This document shows positions 42,071 through 50,529 of a stretch of 64,000 nucleotides of DNA, one piece after another (within the stretch, counting starts at the first letter, position 1; each line of letters opens with the position of its first letter). The translations under genes were made by a program, and so were the position numbers. This stretch comes from Conchocele bisecta. Its lineage: Eukaryota > Mollusca > Bivalvia > Lucinida > Thyasiridae. The notes under the pieces were generated by a model, which was given only the letters and a program-made list of their open reading frames with translations, was not told where the DNA came from and ran no database searches. Location: NCBI GenBank assembly GCA_029237695.1, contig CM055265.1:118931078-118995077 (forward strand), read 5' to 3'.

Positions 42071-42274
42071 GTAGTGCATTCATACATTTGTCATGTTGTT
42101 CATTTATAGTGTTCATCATATTAACAGTTTTACCCTGATCATCTGATTGCCTACCACATCTAACATACTATTTTACTATTATTTTTATTCTTCATCTACA
42201 TTGCTTGGCCCTAATGATACTCTTTTGTGTTGATGCGCCGTTAAGCACCATTCCATTCCTTTCACACATTTGTA

Positions 42275-42335
42275 TATGGCCTCACTACTGAATGGATGTT
42301 AAACCCCATTCAATCAATCAGCCAATTTTGCACCC
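42275..42335 (+). mobile_element. SINE-like 3' tail
   Basis: TATATGGCCTCACTACTGAA, TGGATGTTAAACCCCATTCA and (AATC) repeats, like 14380-14482. Confidence 0.4.
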
Positions 42336-42520
42336 CAAACCTCATCCATCACTCTCTATTCTTCTTTGATCTTTGACAACTGTTGAAGTATCACAGTCTC
42401 TACAACAGGCACCAAGTTGCTCTCGGAGACTAGCGGTGTACGGTCCACCAATAAAATAATCATGAACAAGAAATAGATCTAGGGGTTAGTTAGTTAACCT
42501 GTTCCCTCCTAAATATCAGG

Positions 42521-42763
42521 GGGCCGTTTCACTAAACTTTGTACGACTAAAAATGTTTGTAAGTGCAAAATTATGATAGTCTGTAAATTTCACATTAACA
42601 TTGTTTTCTTGTAAATAATTATTGGATTTACATTTATTGAGCATAGGCTGCATATGCAGCCTATGCTCAATAAATGTAAATCCATAAATTGAAATTTACA
42701 GACGATTTTAAATTTACACTTACGAACATTTTTGTCGTAAGAAGTTTAGTGAAACGGGCCCCT
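42521..42763. mobile_element. GGGGGCCGTTTCACT hairpin MITE, best-preserved copy
   Basis: Both ends are intact: GGGCCGTTTCACTAAACTTT and GTTTAGTGAAACGGGCCCC. The centre TTGAGCATAGGCTGCATATG/CAGCCTATGCTCAA is a perfect palindrome, and AAATTTAC/GTAAATTT blocks flank it. No coding capacity. Confidence 0.8.
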
Positions 42764-42764
42764 G

Positions 42765-42975
42765 GAATGCACTTTGATATCTTGATTTTCCGACCAATCC
42801 AATCGTCACCAATCATTTTTAGACTAGCCCATTTATGAAGAGAGGGTGTGTTTTTTCTTCTTGAAAATACGAAAATTACTTGCAAAAAAGTGCGGATCCT
42901 GATGAGCCGCGGCTCATCTGGATCTACACTGCTTGCAAACACCACTATAGAGAGCTGTAGTGTTGAAAGGGTTAA
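42765..42975. mobile_element. CCCTTTCACCCC MITE, left end truncated
   Basis: It begins directly after the preceding MITE with CACTTTGATATCTTGAT and CCGACCAATCCAATCG. Centre GATCCTGATGAGCCGCGG; right end TGTTGAAAGGGTTAA. Confidence 0.6.
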
Positions 42976-43151
42976 AGCATATAAAATGAACATGTCAAAG
43001 GGGTCACAGAACACGAAGCCGTATAACCCACAAAAGGTCTTAGAAGATGAACAAAGGGGAATACATAATAAATGATAATATGTGAACGTGACTTGAAATT
43101 GTCAGTGGGCAACACTGCCTATACTAAAACAGTTTACATGGCACCATATAG

Positions 43152-43310
43152 CAGGGCCGTAGCCACGTTGAGGCGAACCGAGACAGTTGCCTCGGTAGAA
43201 ATTTTGCCGATTTGTTTTACGATGCGGGTCGTGCTGCGCGCTCCCACTGGATACACGTTTCATAAGATTTAAATTGCCTCGGTAGATTTTTACCTCTGGC
43301 TACGGCCCTG
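43152..43310. mobile_element. CAGGGCCGTAGCCA hAT-like MITE
   Basis: Ends CAGGGCCGTAGCCACGTTGA and CTGGCTACGGCCCTG. TATAG lies on both sides, a partial duplication. Internal GTTGCCTCGGTAGAAATTTT and TTGCCTCGGTAGATTTTTA are direct repeats. CAGGGSCGTAGCCA termini are widespread among hAT-type elements of aquatic animals. Confidence 0.7.
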
Positions 43311-43751
43311 TATAGAGCCTGTTTCTTGTAACCTTGATCATCTAATTGTGTCAACTTTACGATACTGCGAGTATTATATGAGCTTGTGAGTATCAGTTTG
43401 CATGTTCCACGACATTATAGAACGTTACGCGGCATTATGGTCGCCTGTTTCATGTAGCTATCGGAATGTGTCGGATTAATAATGAACATCTCCAATGAGA
43501 GGTGATTTCATAGCGGTGTTAATGGGAGAGTGGCAGTTAAAGAACTCATGAATCAATAGCATGAAGTAGGAACTTAGAATTACGTATCATTCCCATGTAC
43601 AGCTTACGATGTGGAGTTTTTCTGAATATTAGAGTAATCTTACAATGCTGAATTAAGTTTTAAGTTGAAAGGAATCATTGATGTGCTTACATTGCTTCAT
43701 TACACTGACAACATTAGGCATGTGATGTTGTCACTCAACTAATGACTAATT

Positions 43752-44300
43752 ATACCCACTTTTTGTAGAAATATGGGTATATTGTTTTCATCACAGGTGT
43801 CCCTTTGCAAATTTACCTAAAAAGTTGTATAATTTCTAAACTTTAATAGATTATACTTTGTATATATTTTCTTTATAACGGAAGGTAGATACTGAAAATG
43901 AATTTCAATTTTAAATCTGACCCTTGGGACATGGATGATCTGCCCTTTTGGACCTAAATTGTGTGTACGTCCATCCGTCCGTCATGTTTCTTTTAAGTAA
44001 AACTTTTTAATCGTAATAGGTAGGGACTTGAAACTTGGTGTGTGCCTTCCTTATGGTGAGTGAATTTTTATTTTTGGTTTGACCCCCGGTCATAGATTAT
44101 CTCCCCCTGTTCGATTTAGAATTTCTCAATTTTGCCTTGTCAGAAGTAAAACTTTTTAACCGTAATACATGTAGCTAATGAAACTTGGTTTGTGCGTTCT
44201 TTATGGTGTGTAGATGCGCAAAGTGAATTTGATTTTTGATTCAACCCCTGGTCATGGATTACCTCTCCCTTTTCGACTTTGCGCTATTGACTGTGCTCTA
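43752..44300 (+). mobile_element. TTATACCCACTTTTTGTAG-hairpin array element
   Basis: A 5' hairpin with ATACCCA and TGGGTAT stems is followed by GTCCATCCGTCCGTCATG and two ~165-bp units containing GTAAAACTTTTTAAYCGTAAT, GAAACTTGG and CCGGTCATAGATTATCTCCC. Related units are at 50990-51070 and 52350-52560. The 3' end is not clear. Confidence 0.5.
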
Positions 44301-44435
44301 GTTTTGCGATCTGGATTTATTATGATATGTGGTATTATCTATGCCTGATGCAGCAGTTTGTTAGTGGGGATCATGTATTCACTCGATGCCCAGCTGTTCA
44401 CATGAATGTACATGTATAAAAACCTATTTGGTTAA

Positions 44436-44574
44436 CCCATTTCAGTCTGACGATGCTATATTGTTTTCATGTACAAAATCTGACTGTTTTACTTAAATGT
44501 GTATGCTGTTACAGCATACACATTTAAGTAAAATAGTCAGATTTTGTACATGAAAATAATATAGCATCGTCAGA
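44436..44574. mobile_element. TTAA + CCCATTTCAGTCTGACG hairpin MITE, right end cut
   Basis: Starts at TTAA (44432-44435). Perfect hairpin ACTTAAATGTGTATGCTGTT and complement. The right arm ends at ATAGCATCGTCAGA, where the next element begins. Confidence 0.65.
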
Positions 44575-44774
44575 GGCGTCGGAAGTGGGGAAGCAGGGGC
44601 GGCGACTGTCACCCCAATATTTGGACGAAATTAAAAGGTGTCGCTTAAATGCAGCAGAATGCAGGAAATGGCATCGAGAATTCAAACATTTTCCAGGGGC
44701 TCATGCCCCCCTAACATAACTCGTTTTGCTCGGGTCGACATTCACCTCCCCAATATCAATTTGCTTCCGATGCC
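44575..44774. mobile_element. 200-bp GGCGTCGGAAG inverted-repeat element
   Basis: Ends GGCGTCGGAAGTGGGGAAGC and GCTTCCGATGCC are inverted. It separates two pieces of TTAA-type hairpin MITEs: after it, 44775-44870 carries CTCATTTGAACCGTCTCATC and GAGGAGAAATGAGG. Confidence 0.55.
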
Positions 44775-44870
44775 TTTGCACTCATTTGAACCGTCTCATC
44801 GAGACGGTTGAAATGAGTGGTGACAACATATACTTTCGAGGAGAAATGAGGAAAATATGTTTTTCTCAAA
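44775..44870. mobile_element. inner hairpin of a CCCATT-type MITE
   Basis: CACTCATTTGAACCGTCTC/GAGACGGTTGAAATGAGTG with GTGACAACATATACTTTCG and GAGGAGAAATGAGGAAAATA. Terminal TTAA parts not found. Confidence 0.6.
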
Positions 44871-45719
44871 AAGTTTCATACGTCTGTAATTACTCTCATC
44901 TGCGATGGGCTAATGCTTCTACATTGTTTTTTCTAAAATTGACAAAATTACCCTTTCGTAACTGTAACCCGTCCGATTATGCACCAAACTTTTCTTCTCT
45001 AAATTTTAATTCGCCTATCAAGCTGGGATGAAAATAATCAGTCTTATGCATTTTAAAGTGCATTCTTGTGTTTTCTCATTAGGTTTTCGAGGCATGCACT
45101 TTGATACACCACCGTACATGCTACTTTTAAGCCATTAGTACATATAGGCCGTTGTGATGGGAATTTTAACAAAAGTGTCTTGATCCCAAGCAATTCTTAA
45201 GCAATTGTACGTTCATATGTTTAAGTTGACCATTATATGTTCGCTAGTATAAGTATATAGGTGTGTCGTCGACGGAATGACGAGCAGTGTAGGCCCAAAT
45301 CAGACTGCGCAGATACACTGGTCGCAAATGATGTGACCTCCCATTGACAGCCAACGTGCATATTGAAGGCAGGCAGTTTTCCTGGGGGAATATATTTAAA
45401 ACATTAGGATTGGCAATTTCGGATTTCGTTAAGGAATAAATGGCAACCTAGACTCATAAATCCTGGCATCAAATGTAGTGCAATCTATGTCCTTTATCGA
45501 TGGCTGGTACGTGTCTGTCCATGCTTATTTTGCATTTGCATCATTACTGATGGTACATTGTGTTTTTGTGTCACCGAATCCGTGTCAAAACAACTAAATT
45601 GAATAACGCTCCTTTTAGACAAGTTTGTAAACCTATTTGATGGCATAGATTTGGTTTAGACTCTTTACAACTATCACCCAATTAGTATCAAAGTCAAAGG
45701 GAAAAAACAAATGGGTTTA

Positions 45720-46075
45720 ATGTTCCATCAACAGCTGAGGTCAGTCATTGAGGATGGGACCAGAGCTCCAGTTAAGGTGCGTAATTTGGAGGTAAATTTC
45801 TTATTTCTCCATCAAAAATGGCAAATTGGGAGTGCTTTAGAATCGTCTCAATGAGACGATTCTAAAGGACTCCCAACTTGCCATTTTTTATGAAGAAATA
45901 ACAAAATTTCACCCCAAGTTGGTCAAATTACGCACCTTAACTGGAGCTCTGGATGGGACAGCAGTGAAAATATTTGTTGATGCCTAAGATGAGGTTTGAA
46001 CCCGCAACCTTCGGATTAGAAGTCAAATGTTCTAACCACTAGGCCATCTGACACGTATGTGACAAGAGTAATGGA
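45720..46075 (-). mobile_element. tRNA-derived SINE interrupted by a MITE
   Basis: On the minus strand TGGCCTAGTGGTTAGAACAT (A box) and TTGCGGGTTCAAACCTC (B box) head the element; its tail GATGGAACATTAAACCCATT lies at about 45710-45735. The 191-bp MITE 45761-45951 splits it with a GATGGGAC duplication. Confidence 0.7.
45761..45951. mobile_element. CAGAGCTCCAGTTAAGG MITE, 191 bp, copy 2
   Basis: GATGGGAC at 45753-45760 and 45952-45959 is a clear 8-bp duplication, the length made by hAT transposases. Ends CAGAGCTCCAGTTAAGG and CCTTAACTGGAGCTCTG. Hairpin apex GAATCGTCTCAATGAGACGA. Confidence 0.85.
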
Positions 46076-46097
46076 GCTTATGGGATTTGTGGCCAGT

Positions 46098-46250
46098 GTA
46101 CAGTGGGGTCAGCGTGTAAGTGCACACACGAACGGTTGGTTCACTACCCACCCAAAGTGTATGTTGTTACCACTCAGTTGAACCGTCTCGCCGAGATGGT
46201 TCAACTGAGTGGTAACAACATACACTTTTGATGCGAAATGAGAAAAAATG
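46098..46250. mobile_element. partial hairpin arm joined to an inner MITE hairpin
   Basis: 46103-46130 repeats the left arm of the next feature (CAGTGGGGTCAGCGTGTAAG). From 46153 a CCCATT-type inner hairpin follows: GTTGTTACCACTCAGTTGAA, apex CCGTCTCGCCGAGATGG. Confidence 0.55.
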
Positions 46251-46286
46251 CATAAAAATATTTACATTTTTTTTGTATATGAATTA

Positions 46287-46387
46287 CAGTGGGGTCAGCG
46301 TGTAAGTGCACACACGAACGAACACGACAGGTTGGTTCCAACCTGTCGTGTTCGTTCGTGTGTGCACTTACACGCTGACCCCCACTG
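46287..46387. mobile_element. near-perfect 101-bp hairpin MITE CAGTGGGGTCAGCG
   Basis: Arms of about 49 bases (CAGTGGGGTCAGCGTGTAAG ... ACGACAGGTTGG) are exact complements except one extra G in the right arm, with a 2-base loop. TA flanks both sides. CAGT ends and TA resemble the pogo-like elements in this window. The high identity suggests recent origin or conversion. Confidence 0.8.
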
Positions 46388-46548
46388 TAGCTCCTGATCA
46401 AATAGCACACTCCTGTATTATGATAATGATCTATATTGCCTGTTAGAAACATGATGGAATGGCAAACAGTGAAGACCCTGATCAGACTCTCGCAAACCCA
46501 TAAACCTCACTTTTCCAGTCACAGTCACATATCTGAGAAACAGAGCCT

Positions 46549-48014
46549 ATAAAAGTACATGCCCACTCAGTAGGCACAAATTGTTCTTTATAGGAATTAA
46601 ATAAGAGTATAATTGTGTCACTATTTCACCAGTTCTAAAAGTCACGAGTGTCCGCTATACAGATATAATCATTTAATAATATTTATTTCACTGTTAGTGA
46701 CTCGCTGTGGTATCAGGCTATTTTCATATGCAAATGAGGAACAATATTTTTTAATTATTTATACTAATGAAATGTGTCACCTGCAAAAATAATATTTTGG
46801 ACAGATTATAAAGTATGATCATTGCGCATCAAAAAGTAAATACAGAGAATAAATAGTAATGGCCGTTAACATTTTAAAGAAACACGGTTATCGCCCCTGA
46901 TATCAGTGTGGAAAGTTATGTCTGATATAAAATGTATAATAATGCTGATCAAGACGTGGTGTAATGGTCAATGAATGTTTATTATATCCCCCGCAACGAG
47001 TTGTGGGGGGGGGGGGTATATTGGAGTCAGGTTGTCTGTGCATCCGTGCGTCCGTCTGTCTGTCCCTAAACTTAACATCAGAGAATTATTATTATAACTT
47101 CTATTTCCTTCATCTAAAATGTTTCATATTTCACACATGCATTCCTGTAAGGCTCTACTACCATGCTGTGCCAAATCCACGACCATCCAACCCCCGCTGA
47201 TCTCAAGGTCAAGGTCAAATACTTACCGTAGTCTCTTTACAAAACTTAACATCAGAGAAATATGTTATAACTTCTATTTCCGTCATCTAAAATGCTTAAT
47301 AAATTTCACACATGCATTTCTGTAAGGCTGTACTACCATGCTGTGCCAAATCCACGAACGTCCAACCCAAGCTGATCCCAAAGTTAAGGTCAAATACTTG
47401 GTCTCTTTACAAAACTTAACATCAGAGAATTAAGTTAAACTTCTATTTCCTTCATTGAAAATTCTTAATATTTCACTTGTGCTTTCCTCTAAGGTTGTAC
47501 TATCATGCTGTGACAAATCTACGACCGTCCAACCCCCTTCTGATCCCAAGGTCAAGGTCACATACTTAGTCTCTTTACAAAACTTAACATCAGAGAAATA
47601 TGTTATAACTTCTATTTCTTTCATGCATGCATTCCTCTAAGGCTCTACTATCATGCTGTGACAAATCCCCACTGATCTCGAGGTCAAGGTCACATACTTA
47701 GTCTCTTTACAAAACTTAACATCAGAGAAATCGGTTATAACTTCTATTTCCTTGCTCGGATCTGCTTCACATTTCACACACGCATTGCTCCAATGGACCT
47801 CTACCTCTCAAATTCATGTTCGCTAAGCCCAGAGTCAAGGTCACAAGCCCACACACTTGGAAATCTTTTACATATTTAGGGGTACCTGGGCCCACGCGGG
47901 GGGTATTCCGTAAGCCTCGCTTACTGACCAATCTAGTTTTGCCAGAAAATGTCTCAGGTGATGTCTCTGATTTACAGAACAGTTTGTGCCTACTGTGTGG
48001 GAATGTGCCTTTAA
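46549..48014. mobile_element. AGTACATGCCCACTC MITE split by a Helitron-like insertion
   Basis: The left part runs from AAGTACATGCCCACTCAGTA to AATGAATGTTTA (46981). The right part resumes at TTTTGCCAGAAAATGTCTC (47937) and ends GGGAATGTGCCTTTAA. Removing 46982-47936 restores the family sequence. Confidence 0.8.
46982..47936 (+). mobile_element. Helitron-like array element with CTAG end
   Basis: Starts with a TATCCCCC...GGGGGTATA hairpin, then GTGCGTCCGTCTGTCTGTCC, then five ~165-bp units (TTACAAAACTTAACATCAGA, TATAACTTCTATTTCC, ATGCTGTGCCAAATCCACGA, CCCAAGGTCAAGGTC). The right end has the hairpin GTAAGCCTCGCTTAC (47910-47924), eight bases, then CTAG (47933-47936). It sits in a MITE with no required duplication. 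Hairpin + CTAG and insertion next to T are Helitron hallmarks; no Rep/helicase is encoded. Confidence 0.7.
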
Positions 48015-48326
48015 CAGCCATAACATGTACAGTCAAACCTGCTCGGGTGGGAATGTGCCTTTAACAGCCATAACATGTACATGTACATACATATACATTA
48101 GCATATAAGATTGGCAGGGATTTACAAAGATGTCAAACTATTAGACGGAGAATGAAGATCTAACAATGTTACATGCGATATATTGGCCTAACATTACGAT
48201 TTATGAATAAATGAGAGGCCCGGTCTAGAGTTTTATGTTGCTCATACACAGGTTACTGTGTTAGATGGTTTCTGCAATAGAACATGTTATATGTGGCTTT
48301 GACTGGAAAAATTGGTCTTACGGATT

Positions 48327-48517
48327 CAGAACTCCAGTTAAGGTGCGTAATTTGGAGGTAAATTTCTTATTTCTCCATCAAAAATGGCAAGTTGGGAGTG
48401 CTTTAGAATCGTCTCAATGAGACGATTCTAAAGGACTCCCAACTTGCCATTTTTGATGAAGAAATAACAAAATTTCACCCCAAGTTGGTCAAATTACGCA
48501 CCTTAACTGGAGCTCTG
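48327..48517. mobile_element. CAGAACTCCAGTTAAGG MITE, 191 bp, copy 3
   Basis: CGGATT at 48321-48326 and 48518-48523 flanks it. The interior is nearly identical to 45761-45951. The duplication looks like 6 bases, possibly an 8-base one eroded. Confidence 0.8.
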
Positions 48518-48732
48518 CGGATTATAATTAAACTTACAGTCTCTACTAAACAGTTACCTCCCATGTTTATATATCAATCTATGAAAGTATATAATTGACA
48601 ACAACGTAATTGCTTCAAAAACAAATTTTGTCAAATAAAATGGTTCGTTTGATATAGAGAACATTTGCAATTCATATAGTGAAAAACTGTATATTGAAAA
48701 TCTATGAAATCACCTGATATACAGTGCTTTTA

Positions 48733-48939
48733 ACCCTTAGAACGCGGGAAACGTAAATTGTCATCTGCTGTCATTTATGTTTTGTCTTTTTTTTTCTCAA
48801 TAAAAACACGTTTTGAAAACACTTTAGAATCATTTCCATTGGAAATTATTCTAAAGTGTTGTCAAAACATGGTTTTGATAAGAGAAAAAAAATCAATAAA
48901 AAAAAGCAGATGACAAATTATAATTCAGCATTGTAAGGG
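48733..48939. mobile_element. TTAA-flanked CCCTTAG...TAAGGG hairpin MITE
   Basis: TTAA at 48729-48732 and 48940-48943. Stem CACGTTTTGAAAACACTTTA, apex GAATCATTTCCATTGGAAAT, arm AAAAAGCAGATGACAAATTA. The right TTAA also begins the next MITE. Confidence 0.75.
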
Positions 48940-48943
48940 TTAA

Positions 48944-49215
48944 CCCATTTGAAGTACGCTTGTAGGTCATGGCACAGAGGCACGGGCTGGGGGATGGGTT
49001 GGGCCATAGAAAAATATAAGATATTCATTCTGTCACGGATATATGCAGTTATTGTCTCAGCATTCTAGCCGTAGATTTGCCATAAATTTTAATATTTTCA
49101 TTTTTGTTTTTTCTCATTTCTCATTGAAAATATATGTTGTGACCACTCATTTGAACCGTCTCGGCGAGGCGGTTCAAATGGTGGTCACAACATATACTTT
49201 TCAGGAGAAATAAAA
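48944..49215. mobile_element. TTAA + CCCATTTGAAG MITE, right end lost
   Basis: Starts from the shared TTAA at 48940-48943. Hairpin GTTGTGACCACTCATTTGAA, apex CCGTCTCGGCGAGGCGG, then CTTTTCAGGAGAAATAAA. No closing GGGTTAA was found. Confidence 0.65.
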
Positions 49216-50330
49216 AAATACTTAGAATGCAACGAACGCGTAATAATTATAATACTGCATCATACAAAAATGTAATTTTAAAACCAAGCCTGTATGTCTG
49301 CTTATAATATGAATAGGATTCTCATTCGATCACGATCACGTTACGTTATTACTTAGTGTCGGTGATGAAAAGCACTTGTGGACCTTTGATTTGCTATTGA
49401 TAAATTTTCTTCCTCATCCAGAAATGTATTTGCTGACTAGAACTAATGCAATATTCTCTTCTTGGGATTTTGTAAGTTACAAGGATTTCAAATTTCTGAG
49501 TAATACATATGGAGCATGAAATGGAAGGAAGCTGGTATAAGTGGTTTTATCAATCTTTATGTTGTTGTGATATATTCTCCACTGCCCTGCAGAATATCCC
49601 CCCACCCCCCACCCCCCCACCCCCCACACAACCTCAACAGCCAAAAAAGTATTACAAAAAAAATACCTGAATGGAAATTAGAGAACATTAAGGGAATGAT
49701 AATATGTAAGGGAACATATTCCAGAATTAACATCCTTATATCAGTCTCATCAGGATCTGCTGAGTGTTTGTCAGTAGTTTTCATATCTTTTAAAATTACC
49801 CCTCCTCTGACTAATGGAATTGTCCAGACATGAGCTTGTTGTTATCAATTTCAGATAGTTTGGGGTGATATGATTAATATGTCAATCAATCAAACAATCA
49901 ATCAATCAATTAATCAATCATTCAACCAACAAATCAATCAACCAAACAGCAAATCAATTAATCAACCAACCAACACATCAATCATTTGACTAATCAATCA
50001 ACCTTCAAATCAATCACTCAACCAATAAATCAATCAATAGCCGCCAGACTGGTTGTCTTGACGATTCTGAACATTTATTCTGCCAGACAGTTGAAATGCA
50101 AACTGCCTCGACTTCATATATTTGTTTTGCGAAATATGAGCAAATAATTGTAAATACATTGTATCGTCAGACCATTTGCAATTGGCGTAATTGGTTTTAC
50201 AAGAGTAGCCAGCTAGTCTGTCTCTGTTGGGTGATTATGTGGGATAGTTCCGTTCCTATAATTGCCGGTTCTGTATTGTATCAGGTAACAAGCTGTGCAT
50301 TGGCCAATTACACATAGACTGATAACTACT
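49216..50330. other. no gene; (AATC)n and C-rich simple repeats
   Basis: 49597-49630 is a C-rich CCCCACCCCCC run. 49880-50040 is imperfect AATC/AACC tandem repeat. 50330-50440 (CTGTTTCACGAAACCTGCCC) matches 58160 and, inverted, 53930, so it is a dispersed repeat. The remainder is AT-rich and unassigned. Confidence 0.45.
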
Positions 50331-50529
50331 GTCTGTTTCACGAAACCTGCCCAAATGTTAAGGCTATACATGTATATACAATGCAAAAATAATGTGTGTT
50401 TTTTCCGCTAATATTAAATTTTATAAGGAGCAGAGGAGCATGGGGAGGAGTCAAAAACGAAAAACAATATCTTTGGAAATTGTGAAGATGGGATTCTGTG
50501 AGGATGTCTATGGGGATTTAACATGGGGA

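Noticed and set aside
42990..43075. Short forward frame ending SQNTKPYNPQKVLEDEQRG, which looks protein-like
   Set aside because: No convincing acceptor before it; it overlaps the right end of a MITE, and nothing else supports an exon.
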